This document shows, one piece after another, positions 1-7,506 of a stretch of DNA of 64,000 bases. The stretch comes from Anas platyrhynchos (Eukaryota; Chordata; Aves; Anseriformes; Anatidae). The notes below the pieces were generated by a model, which searched no databases, was not told where the DNA came from, and saw nothing but the letters and a program-made list of their open reading frames with translations. The position numbers and the translations under genes are program-made. The DNA is taken from contig NC_092594.1 of NCBI RefSeq assembly GCF_047663525.1, forward strand, positions 39,994,001-40,058,000, read 5' to 3'. Each line of letters opens with the position of its first letter. The first letter of the stretch is position 1.

Positions 1-1313
1 AGCTGTCCTGCCTGGCAGTTAGTGATGACAGGTAACGTGGCAGTGCATGGGTGTACTAATACATTGTCTGGACTGTTTTGGTAAAGATATCCAGTCTGCC
101 TCTGGGCACGTACTGAAGGGCAGCTGGCACAGTCATCTCTGTGGTGTTTGGCAGACTGGAGGGGGGAGAGTTGAGCTGCTTGCGAGCAACTGCTCGCATA
201 GCACTTGAACGGTGTGCTTGAGGAGGTCTGTCGAATCTTGAAAGCTTACAGATATGGGGTTTTGAATTTTTTATTTTTATTTCTTTCCTGTCCCCAGTAG
301 AGCGTAAACCTTTGGAGGAACCTGTCACAGGAAAGAGCTCCTTCTGGAACTGTTCAGCACTCGGGAGGCAACTGGGTGACTGGCTTGATCTACTTCTGAG
401 GTGCTGAGGCAAGGAGGCTGCTGTTTTGAAACGATAGTATTGTAAATGGGGTCCCTTTTGTGTTGTTGAGGGATGGGTGCTAATGCTGGCAGCTGAATGA
501 TTGATTCTCTTGTGCCTGTTTTCATTTGTTAAAGCTGAAACACAGTGTACGACACGGGACTTGACGACCAGAGCTGCTTTTGGCAAGGTGAGTGATGAAC
601 AGATATAGAAGGTAATTTAGGGGTGCAGTTGTCACTGCAGTTACTGAACTACACAAAGTACAGTAAAAATCCTGTTTATATTTCAGGGGTGTTGTAGCTG
701 GCCTAAGAGAGCAGATGGAAGCATCTGCCTCGAGGGGAGGGGAGGGCAGGGCACGGAGGTAAGGCAGCAGATGAGAGTAACTGTCCCAGCTGTGCTGTGG
801 CTTTGGATGCTGCTTCAGCCTATGCTTTTCTTTTTGTTTCACATTTGTCTCACACAGGCTGAGTGGGGCCAAGCTGCACTCTGAAGAGCAGCACGAGAAG
901 GGCGGGCTGGTTGTGAGCTGGATCGGAGCAGAACTGCCAAGTAGCACGAGGTGAGTGCGAAGGGTATCCATCTTGCTTTACAGGTGCCATGGCAGGCTCT
1001 CTAGAGAAGTGGTTGAGGATTGGAGAAGAGGTTGCAGATGATCAAGGAGCGACACGTGCAGGGATGGCTTGAAAAGGGTATGGCTGCTTTCTCTTCTGTT
1101 TATCAGGTGTCCCAGGCAATGTGGGCTGTGGTGTTAGTCTTTAGAATCGGAACAAAGCAGGTGCTGAAATGCTGCGTCTGTTTGTTTTTTTGTGTTGGGG
1201 TTGCACCTTGGTGAGTGTAGGGATGGGTTTTAAGTGGGTGCAGCGGAGGGCCTGGCCCCAGTGTCCTGTAGTGTGTTTTGACCCATCAGCATAGCCTTTT
1301 GGTTCTCAGGTAG

Positions 1314-2510
1314 TGTCGCGTTAAAGGGGTGTAGCTGATTAACCGTTACGGGCCCGGTTGGATTCAGAGTACTGAACCAGTCGGACATTCACCAAAACTG
1401 GGGGTCCGTTCGGACATTCACCAAAAACGTAATAACCGCCTGGGGGTCCGCTCAGACATTCACCAAAAACGTATTAACCACCTGGGGGTCCGTTCAGACA
1501 TTCACCAACAATGCATTAACCGTCTGGGGGTCTGGTTAGATTCAGAACACTGAACTATCACGGATAACCACCCTCACCCTAGTTGCATTAATGAGAGCTA
1601 TCACAATGCAATCAAGTATGGTTTATTACAGCAACAGGTAATCAGGTTCTTTTGGATTGCCGGTGATAGTGACTATCTGCAAAAGCAAGCTAGTATGCAT
1701 GAAATACACAGGTGTTATAGGTGTTACAGGTGTTACAGGTGCGCAGCCTAGAAATAAACGCGTTAAAAGGATCAAAGACTCTATGGAGATTTATAAGCAA
1801 ATATTCAGATCTCACCCAAAGGCGTCCCAATGGGGGGGCAAGAGAGGCTCAGCCCGTCGACTGATCCCAGGAGTCAGGAGGTCCTAAGGATGTTGTATGT
1901 CCTCGGGATGGTATCTCCCCTGACGATGGTATCTTCCCTAACATCCCCTCTCTCTTGGGCCAATTTATATTATTTTCTATCTTTTAGGTGGAGCTTGAGT
2001 GGCTCTAGTCAAGCATATCTTAGTTATGATTGGTGTAAAGTTTTCCCGTCTCCGTTTAAAGTAATAGGCTCCGAGAAATTCAGAGCGCATGCTCAGTGAG
2101 GGGTGGTCGCACCTTGGAGGCGGGTAGCTTTTGGGATGGAGGTGTGTTTTGGTATTATAATGATATTATAATGAGCAAAAAGTACACTAGGGTACAGCAT
2201 TTATCAAAACATGACAGGTCTTTGGCTTAGGGTGGCAAAAAGTGCAGCTTTGTGCACAAGAACAATCGAGGCCCCACCTGATTACAGAGCCTAGCCGTGG
2301 TGTCTCCACTCCACTCTACGCTCCGTGGTGTTCCTTAGAGCTAGCACACCAAGTTTCCCCAGCGCGATAGCATCTAAGGTTGGGAGCCTAGGGAATGCTC
2401 AGATAATGCAGTTATGCCCTACCCTGAAAGCCTCTTCAATGCTGTACCTTTTCCTTAAAAGTATGAATGTTAGTTTTATTTTCCTAGTTACTTCAGGCAT
2501 TTACACCACA
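1314..2510 (-). mobile_element. Solo LTR, 1.2 kb, endogenous retrovirus (ERVL-like?), unit 1
   Basis: The element is bounded by TG (TGTCGCG) and CA (ACCACA) and flanked by the 5-bp direct duplication GGTAG at 1309-1313 and 2511-2515. That makes it a complete solo LTR. On the minus strand it reads TGTGGTGTAAATGCC at its start, a poly(A) signal AATAAA at 1622-1627, then an end part holding a 42-bp minisatellite. No coding region or second LTR is attached. The 5-bp duplication and the length suit an ERVL/class III or class I family; I do not recognise the exact family. It is present at the same site in every unit, so insertion predates array amplification. It sits a few bases past a splice acceptor (1308-1309) of transcription unit II, in antisense orientation. 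Confidence 0.82.
1384..1538. repeat. 42-bp minisatellite inside the long LTR
   Basis: The string GACATTCACC recurs at 1384, 1413, 1455 and 1497, with GGGGGTCCG between copies. Spacings are 29, 42 and 42 bases, so there are about 3.5 copies, the first shortened. It lies in the end part of the minus-strand LTR, past its poly(A) signal. Equivalent stretches start at 12614, 23846, 35054, 44505 and 55741. Copy number is the same in all units. Confidence 0.9.
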
Positions 2511-2591
2511 GGTAGCTTACTGAAGTAAGTGATTTTGCCTGCAAGTGGAATGGATTTTTTTTTTTTTTTTTTTGGTGTGCAATCAGTTCTG

Positions 2592-2858
2592 TGTTGCCTT
2601 CAGGGGGCAGTGGCGACCTGGTTCAGGAACGGCACGGCGACCAACCCCAGGCCGCTCGGTCCATCGGCTCACAGACACCAATGTGGTGGATGGCAAATGG
2701 CATTTATTGTCGAGTCACATGGGCTTATATACCCGAGGCCCATAGCGTCACTTCCGCTTGCTTACATCACAGACCACACACTGCTGTCCGTCAAGGGAGG
2801 GGCTCCACCTTTCCGTACATTGCGACATCTTCCGGCCACCAGACCCTAACTACCCACA
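2592..2858 (-). mobile_element. Solo LTR, alpharetrovirus-like (EAV/ALV-related), unit 1
   Basis: A 267-bp solo LTR with TG...CA ends, flanked by the 6-bp duplication GTTCTG at 2586-2591 and 2859-2864. On the minus strand it has TATATAAG (2724-2731), AATAAA followed by TGCCATTTG (poly(A) signal 2703-2708) and the R-region string CCACATTGGTGT (2675-2686). This order and wording match the avian leukosis/sarcoma virus LTR, and a 6-bp duplication is typical of that genus. The best fit is an endogenous avian (EAV-like or ART-CH-like) element; the exact family cannot be told by eye. The paralogous site near 10712-10722 has the same flanks without the LTR and acts as an empty site. No internal viral sequence is present. 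Insertion predates amplification of the array. Confidence 0.88.
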
Positions 2859-2888
2859 GTTCTGCTCCTAGATTTTTCTTTTTATGTA

Positions 2889-2894
2889 AATAAA
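2889..2894 (+). terminator. Poly(A) signal AATAAA, end of transcription unit II
   Basis: AATAAA within GTAAATAAAAG. Its paralogue is at 10737-10742 within the same flanking sequence (GCTCCTAGAT upstream, GAGC and ATTCCAG-like downstream), so the position is shared by diverged copies of the same gene end. A third copy at about 7550 reads GTAAATGAAAG and has lost the hexamer. Other units: 14119, 25322, 36530, 46010, 57246. Confidence 0.55.
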
Positions 2895-2965
2895 AGATCG
2901 AGCTAATTCCAGATGGAAAAAAAAATCAGTTACTTTCTTGGTCAGTTTGTCCTTTTAATATTCAA

Positions 2966-3236
2966 AGCTGCAGCAAAAGCATGGGGATTTTTGTTTCTAG
3001 AAACACCCTAGCTCTCCTGTCTGCACTCTGCATGCTGTTGAGCTAAGCCATATAAATGAATAAAGAAACCACAGCTACTGCTCCTTTCTGATTTTTTTTT
3101 TTTTTTTTTTTTTTTGTGCTTTCCCCCTTGCACTTTCCCAGGTGATTGGCTTCAGGTTCCAGGTGGGACCTAGTGGTAACTGAGTTGCAGGTATTCCATG
3201 ACAGAGCTCATTCTGCCTGGGCTGCTTTTTGGGGTA
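2966..3236 (+). promoter_or_regulatory. Promoter/exon-1 cassette A, decayed
   Basis: A diverged copy of cassettes B and E: GCTGCAGCAAAAGC, TCTAGAAACACC, an A/T-rich stretch, GTGCTTTCCCC, GGTGATTGGC, then GAGCTCATTCTGCCTGGG and a splice donor GGGGTAAGCG (GT at 3234-3235). The CCAAT element survives, but the GC box and TATATGAG of B and E are not recognisable. It may be dead as a promoter while keeping its donor. Long poly-T (about 3089-3114) varies in length between units. Copies in other units lie about 11225, 22433, 33641, 43121 and 54353 bases downstream. Confidence 0.6.
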
Positions 3237-3239
3237 AGC

Positions 3240-4058
3240 GCTTTGTTTTTCCTTCAGTCAGTTGCAGGGTTCTTTAGGTGGGTCAGAGTCTATGGACTGA
3301 TGCGTTTTCCAGTAGAAACCGGTACGCATATCTTTTTGAGTTGGTAACTGGTAGGATCTGTCACTGTAAAGCAATCTAGTAGTAGGTGCCTGTATTGCAC
3401 GCAGCTCTTCCTCAGGTGAGTAGTTGTTATGGCAGTTTTACGGATGGTATGGTGATGTTACTTTGTGTGTTTGCTTTGTGGTTCTGGGTCCCTTCTGATT
3501 TTTGCCGAATTACGGGGCTTTCTGTGAGTCTTTGCCTGTATGTCAAATATTATCAAAGTTACAACCTTGCTGTTAAAGTGATGGAGCAGGGTTTAGTTGA
3601 AATGTATCATGGAAGCTCCCTGTGTGAGCATGTGTCTGAAAATGGCAGCAGTGGGCACGTAAGGGGTAGTCTGTTTCAAGTTTAGGGACAGTTTGTTATA
3701 TTTCTGGAGCTTTTGCCTGTGTGTTTTCTGTCTGTCGAGTCTTTAGACCATAAAGCCTTCTAGGCTTTATGTCCTTGAATTTACGTATTAGAAGTACGTT
3801 TATGAGGGGTTGCCAGGTACGTTGTTTTTGGGAAACCGTGGGGTATGGTTCCTTGAGTGCATAAGTGCAGTAGTGCCAAGAGAGTGAGCAGGGCCACCTT
3901 CTTCATCTCTGCAGAATAAGTCTGTTCGGGCACACTTCTCAGGTAAATGTAGTGAGCAGATGAGGTAAAGGAGCTGGGAACAGAGAGGTATTGCACCGTA
4001 GCATGTTGCATCAGTAGTAGTCAGCGTTGCGGAGGAGGTGGGTGTCAGGGCTGGCGTG
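3240..4058 (+). other. Exon-like remnant region after cassette A
   Basis: No coding gene is seen. This is a relic of the body of a transcription unit: 3868-3920 is a diverged copy of 9475-9535 near exon 2 of the cassette E unit, and 3955-4010 (AGCTGGGAACAGAGAGG) is a copy of the exon-like block near 9898-9930. A small block 3915-3942 has an acceptor (TCTCTGCAG) and a donor (CAGGTAAATG). 3386-3780 is otherwise unremarkable AT-leaning DNA. Confidence 0.5.
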
Positions 4059-4480
4059 CTAGTGAATGCTGGTTCTCTGTTTTTGCAAGTGATGATGAAC
4101 CTGTTTGACGTAATTCCATTTGAAAAAGTTCCAGTTACTGGCCTGGTCGTGTCGTCCTTTCAATGTTAAAAGCTGCAGCAAAAGCATGGGGATTGTTGCT
4201 TCTAGAAACACCACAGGTCACCTGTCTGCTCTCTGCATGTTTTTCAAGTAAAGCAGATCTTAAAAAAAACAAAAACAAAAAAAAAAAAAAAAACAAACAA
4301 ACAAAGAAAGAAAATAATAAAAAACTGCTGCTGCTGCTCCTGCTTTCTTTCTACTTCCTTGTGCTTTGCCCCTCCCCTTTTCCAGGTGATTGGGTTTGGG
4401 TGCTGGGCGGGGCTGAATGCTATATGAGCCCCAGGCATGCTATCAGAGAGCTCCTTCTGCCTGGGCTGCTCCTTGGGGTA
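4059..4480 (+). promoter_or_regulatory. Promoter/exon-1 cassette B, intact-looking (unit 1)
   Basis: The core reads, in order: an inverted CCAAT box (ATTGG at 4389-4393), a GC box GGGCGGGG (4405-4412), a TATA-like TATATGAG (4421-4428), a likely start about 25-30 bases on (near 4451), a short first exon, and a strong splice donor TGGGGTAAGTG (GT at 4478-4479). The spacing is that of a compact RNA polymerase II promoter with a first exon of about 30 nt. The upstream part from 4059 (CTAGTGAATGCTGG) is shared with the sequence at 7069 and 8826. An A-rich/CTG tract at 4261-4340 separates this upstream part from the core. Everything functional here is inferred from motif order. Confidence 0.7.
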
Positions 4481-5870
4481 AGTGCTTTGTTTTTCCTTTA
4501 GTCAGTTGCAGGGTTCTCTAGGCAGGCTGGAGTTTATAGATTTCTAGAATTTTTAAGTGCTTGGAATTCACTTAGGAGAGGGATGTTTAATAGAGGTTTC
4601 TGGCTCACTGTTTTTTGGGATGGTGGGATACTCTTCTGTTTTTGAGCTGTATTTTAATCTCTAAATGTATAAACCAGCAGTAGGTAAACATTAGGAGGAA
4701 CCGGTCAAAGGTAACAGCGCTTTCTGGAACCGTCAAGTTCTTGTTCGGCAACGTAGTGACTGGTTTGATCTACTTCACAGATGGAGAGGCAAGTGGACTG
4801 CTCTCTTTGAAATAATAAAATTGAAAACATAAAGTTTGTCAAAGATGGCAGTGCATGTTTGCAGTCTGTTTATTGCTTTTGCCAGTGGTAGATAACATTT
4901 ATAAGGAATCGGTGAAAGGAAAGAGCGCCTTCTGGAACTGTGAAGCTCTGTGTTGGCAACTCGGTGACTGGCTGGACCTACTGTCCATCTCCAGAGGGAA
5001 GCGGACTGCTATTTTGAAATTAAAAAATACTAATAAAAATAAAAAAAATATGGTGCTGCTCTATGACGCCCGGAGGACTGCCACTCTGCATGGCAGTTAA
5101 AAAGAATGTGGTTTGGAGATGGAGAGCCACAGAGATGAAGCAGCTGGGAAGAGAGACACAAGTATTGCAGTAGGTAGGCTGTGGTTATGAGGTGCCTCAG
5201 GATGTGCTTTTTTTCTTGTTTCCGCCCTTCCCTCGTGCAGCCTTGGAGAGATGAAGTCCCCATGGTGTGGAGTGGTGCAAAAAGGTAAGAGGGTTGTCGG
5301 CCCGGTCAGTTTCCTTCACCAATGCTAAGGCAAGTCTTTGAAGAGAAACAGCCTGGTTGCTTGTGCTGCCCCCTGTTGAACTAAGCCAGACCAAAAACAG
5401 GGCTGCTGTTCCTCCTGCTCTCTTTGCCTCTTCTCATCTTGCAGAGGAATGGTCCAGCAATTCGGGTTAATAGGGGACAAGAGAACAAAGGGGTTTCAGA
5501 ATAACTGCTAACTGTTATGACTATTGCATGGGGCACTATGCAAGTCTCTGACATCCAGCCAAGATGGACAAAGGAGAAGGACAAGGGAAAAGCCTGGGAG
5601 GAAGACTATGAGCCTTCAGTACGAGAGACCCGCAGAGGGACCACCAGAGACTGATAACACATGCGCCAGTGGGCGGGTTGGGATTCCAGGAACTAGTTAT
5701 AATAACCCTGCCTTTTCTAGAAGTAGTAATGAATATGTATTAGCCCAGGAGCATAAAAACCAGCCGCCTGCTGTGACTTGTGTGCGTCTCGGTGGAGCAG
5801 AGACTCCCGGCGCACCCAGTGCTGTTTGCTTACCTCTATTCATTTAATAAATTGTAAACTTTGATTGTAA
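4451..5870 (+). ncRNA. Candidate non-coding transcription unit from cassette B (unit 1)
   Basis: After exon 1 (donor at 4478) the region holds two diverged copies of a ~160-base block (about 4680-4856 and 4883-5040; a third is at 302-455) and an exon-like block at 5241-5285 with a polypyrimidine tract, acceptor CCCTCGTGCAG and donor AAAAGGTAAGAG. No AATAAA like that of the other units is seen before the LTR at 5513. If transcripts read on, the LTR's own AATAAA (5846-5851) could end them; this is inference. The longest plus-strand ORF in the host part is short and not shared between the paralogous blocks, so coding function is unlikely. Confidence 0.42.
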
Positions 5871-5902
5871 TCCTATTTGGGACTTAGTCATTTATTACAA
5901 CA
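5513..5902 (+). mobile_element. LTR-like element, ~390 bp, plus strand, unit 1
   Basis: The sequence runs from TGTTATGACTATTGC to TTTATTACAACA, so it has inverted TGTT/AACA ends. It contains a TATA-like CATAAAAA (5752) and a poly(A) signal AATAAA (5846-5851) about 95 bases later, the order expected of U3-R-U5 in an LTR. I could not find a convincing target duplication, so the ends are approximate and the family is not assigned. No viral coding part follows. It interrupts the body of the cassette B transcription unit in sense orientation. Confidence 0.62.
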
Positions 5903-5961
5903 GACAACCTTGTAAAATGCAGACAACCAGAATCCTTACAACAATTAAGTGGAAATCACGG

Positions 5962-6250
5962 TGTAAGAAACATTACCACCTCAAAGAGTAAAAGCCTCAA
6001 AAGAAATGTGACTTGTAACAGGCCAGCAGCTGTGTGTTTTCGGTGAAGCACCAGGTAGAGTATAAACCTGGATTGCACAGTTAATGGGGAAACGGGAGGG
6101 TCCTGGTCCTTGGGAGGGAAAAAAAAAAGTATATAAACTGTGTATGGAATCGGTAGGTGCCCTCCTGCTTGCGGGACACCCGCCATTGTAATCTCAAATA
6201 CAAATGCTACTGTACTGAGATCCTCTCCTGAGCCTATGTTATTTCCCAAA
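5962..6250 (+). mobile_element. Probable second LTR-like fragment, unit 1
   Basis: The sequence starts TGTAAGAAACATTACC and has a clean TATA box (TATATAAA at 6130-6137) after a poly-A run. It continues with GGGACACCCGCCATTG and an R/U5-like stretch up to about 6250. The layout resembles an avian LTR, but no full AATAAA, no CA end and no exact target duplication were found, so it may be truncated at its right side where telomere-like DNA begins. It follows the previous LTR-like element by about 60 bases. Copies at 17188, 28396, 39604, 49084 and 60316. Confidence 0.45.
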
Positions 6251-6262
6251 GATTGATTCGCG

Positions 6263-6680
6263 GTTTTAAGGCTTCAGGGATAGGGCCCTAGGGTTGGGTT
6301 TCAGGGTAAGCGTTCTCAGGGTTTATGTTTAGGATTTTAAGGTTTTTAGTTTTAGGGTTGGAGTTTTAACGGTTAGGATTTTAGGGATTTGAGGGTTAGG
6401 GTTTTAAGGGTTTCAGGGTTAGCGTGTCAGGGTTTTGGAGTTTTTTGGGTTGTAGTGTTGATAGTTTTTTTAGGGTTAGGTTCTTAGGGTTTTATTTTTG
6501 GTCAGTTATTTACGGTTAGGGTTTTAAGATCTTCTTATTATTTTTTTTTTTCAGGTTAGGTTCTCCTGGGTTAGGGTTTTGAGCATCTTAATATTTTGGG
6601 TTGGGTTTGGGATTTGAGCGTCTTAATTTTGTGGGCTTGGGCGCTGTGAGCGTCTTAAGTGTTTGGGTTAGGGCTTTTAG
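6263..6680 (+). repeat. Degenerate telomere-like tract T1, unit 1
   Basis: G/T-rich DNA with many TTAGGG, TTTAGGG and TTTTAGGG words, broken by substitutions and T runs. The G-rich strand is the plus strand. The right part contains 30-bp repeats around the word GGGATTTGAGCGTCTTAA. There is no pure (TTAGGG)n stretch, so this is old, diverged interstitial telomeric DNA rather than a live telomere. The tract continues, interrupted by the 62-bp minisatellite, in 7012-7068, where TTAGGG words are much better preserved. Confidence 0.85.
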
Positions 6681-6785
6681 GCATAGGTCTTCAGGGGTTT
6701 AGTTTGGGTCAGGTCTGTAGGGGTTTCGAGGATTTTTAGGGTTAGGGCTTGCGGCTTTTTTGTGTAAGGGCGGTAAGGGCTAGGG

Positions 6786-7010
6786 TTCCAGGGAGTGCTG
6801 TTAAATGCAGTTCTCGACAACTCGGCCTCTGATTGGCCGTGCCGGCTGTGCAGGGAATGCTGGTAGGTGTAGTTTTCCGTCACAAGGCTTCCGGTAGGCC
6901 GCGTTGATTGCCCAGAGCATGCCGGGAAATGTAGTTCTGGGACTCCGAACTTCCGGGAGGCCATGTTGAGCGCCCAGAGCATACCGGGAAATGCAGTTCT
7001 CGGGGACTAG
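6786..7010 (-). promoter_or_regulatory. 62-bp minisatellite S1 with ZNF143/THAP11-like sites, unit 1
   Basis: Four tandem copies start at 6786, 6848, 6910 and 6972, exactly 62 bases apart; the first two are diverged and the last is shortened. On the minus strand the third copy reads AACTACATTTCCCGGCATGC, a near-consensus ZNF143/Staf (SBS) and THAP11 site. The fourth is similar. Between sites lie an ETS/GABPA-like core (ACTTCCGG) and a YY1-like GGCCATGTTG. CpG density is high compared with the surroundings. All three factors are known to bind CpG-island promoters, so a promoter or chromatin-boundary role is plausible but inferred. Telomere-like DNA flanks both sides. Confidence 0.75.
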
Positions 7011-7068
7011 GGCTGGAGCTAGGGTTAGAGTTTAGGGTGAGGGTTGGGGTTAGGGTTAGGGGTTAGGG

Positions 7069-7329
7069 CTAGTGAATGCTGGTTCTCTGTGTTTGCAGAT
7101 GACGGTGAGCGTGTTTAAACTAATTCCAGTTGAAGAAGTTTCAGTTACTTGCTTGGTGACGTTATCAGTTCAACGTTAAAAGCTGCAGCAAAAGCAAAAG
7201 GGGATTTTTGCTTCTAGAAACACCCCAGTTCTCCTGTCTGCACTCTGCATGCTGTTGAGCTAAGCCTTATAAATAAGTAAATAAACCAGAGCTGCTGCTG
7301 CTCCTCTTTTTGCTTTTTTGTGCTTTCCC
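7069..7329 (+). repeat. Cassette fragment C (upstream half only)
   Basis: From CTAGTGAATGCTGG through GCTGCAGCAAAAGC, TCTAGAAACACC and the CTG-rich stretch to GTGCTTTCCCC this parallels cassettes B and E. Where those continue into CCAAT/GC/TATA, this copy changes to the CTCF/NRF1 doublet, so it has no promoter core. Copies: 18295, 29503, 50190, 61424; absent from unit 4. Confidence 0.75.
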
Positions 7330-7490
7330 CGCATGCGACCTCTGCCGCCCCCTGCTGGTGGAAAACGTGTACTGCAGGCGGCCGGGGGCGCGCATGCGCG
7401 GTGACGCCCGCGGGCGCCCTCTGCCGCCCCCTGCTGGTGGAAAACAAGTACTGCAGGCGGCCGGGGGCCGCGCATGCGCGTTGCTTATTA
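7330..7490 (-). promoter_or_regulatory. Tandem CTCF + NRF1 motif doublet, unit 1
   Basis: Two 79-bp-spaced copies. On the minus strand each contains CCAGCAGGGGGCGGC (7344-7358 and 7423-7437), which fits the CTCF core CCASYAGRKGGC and its 3' extension without mismatch. Each is followed on the plus strand by the NRF1 palindrome GCGCATGCGC (7390-7399 and 7470-7479); a partial NRF1-like CGCATGCG starts at 7330. Both CTCF motifs point the same way. This is the most GC- and CpG-rich spot of the unit. CTCF marks insulators and loop anchors and NRF1 activates CpG-rich promoters; binding here is predicted from motif match only and would be methylation-sensitive for both. Confidence 0.82.
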
Positions 7491-7506
7491 CGTCTTTTTT
7501 TTTTTT

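Larger units (their letters stand above)
298..2910 (+). ncRNA. Candidate spliced non-coding transcription unit II, exon chain to AATAAA (unit 1)
   Basis: Read on the plus strand, this stretch is a chain of blocks with vertebrate-like splice signals. There is an acceptor at 296-297 (TTTCCTGTCCCCAG), then exon-like blocks at 535-587 (donor GTGAGTGA), 687-758 (acceptor ATATTTCAG, donor GTAAGG), 858-950 (acceptor TCTCACACAG, donor GTGAGTGC) and 1107-1210 (acceptor TTTATCAG, donor GTGAGTGT). The first two introns would each be 99 nt. A last acceptor at 1308-1309 lies just before the LTR insertion, and a poly(A) signal AATAAA lies at 2889-2894. A further exon-like block ending with donor GTAACG at position 32 belongs to the same chain and starts in the previous unit. 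No reading frame spans the blocks, so a lncRNA is inferred. The block 395-783 is a diverged copy of 10233-10654. No promoter cassette is recognised at its head. Confidence 0.5.

Noticed and set aside
56-586. 176-aa minus-strand ORF, repeated in every unit
   Set aside because: It spans splice-like blocks on the other strand, has low-complexity S/P/Q-rich content, no recognisable domain, and is 'conserved' only because the entire unit is.
590-657. Box C/D snoRNA-like spacing (GTGATGA ... CTGA) in a 99-nt putative intron, also in the paralogue near 10468
   Set aside because: No terminal stem pairs, it starts at the splice donor itself, and GTGATGA/CTGA are common by chance.
522-971. 149-aa minus-strand ORF
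   Set aside because: Overlaps two exon-like blocks with strong plus-strand splice sites, has no domain, and the diverged paralogue near 10500 does not keep the frame.
1384-1538. CRISPR-like spaced repeats (GACATTCACC every ~42 bases)
   Set aside because: The spacers are also repeats, there are only about 3.5 copies, it lies in an LTR of a vertebrate genome, and no cas genes exist.
2551-2575. Poly-T run as the tail of a minus-strand LINE/SINE
   Set aside because: The aligned paralogue near 10690 has ordinary flanking sequence and no element; simple homopolymer expansion is enough.
4260-4325. A-rich tail as evidence of a SINE or processed pseudogene
   Set aside because: The tract sits inside a cassette whose relatives have other A/T-rich stretches at the same place; no SINE body or target duplication was found.
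6677-6982. 101-aa minus-strand ORF with repeated MLWALNMASR-like segments (also at 8298-8739)
   Set aside because: Translation of the 62-bp minisatellite: 62 is not a multiple of three, so the peptide is a by-product of the DNA repeat.
6263-7068. True terminal telomere
   Set aside because: The TTAGGG words are strongly diverged, short and followed by non-telomeric DNA in every unit.
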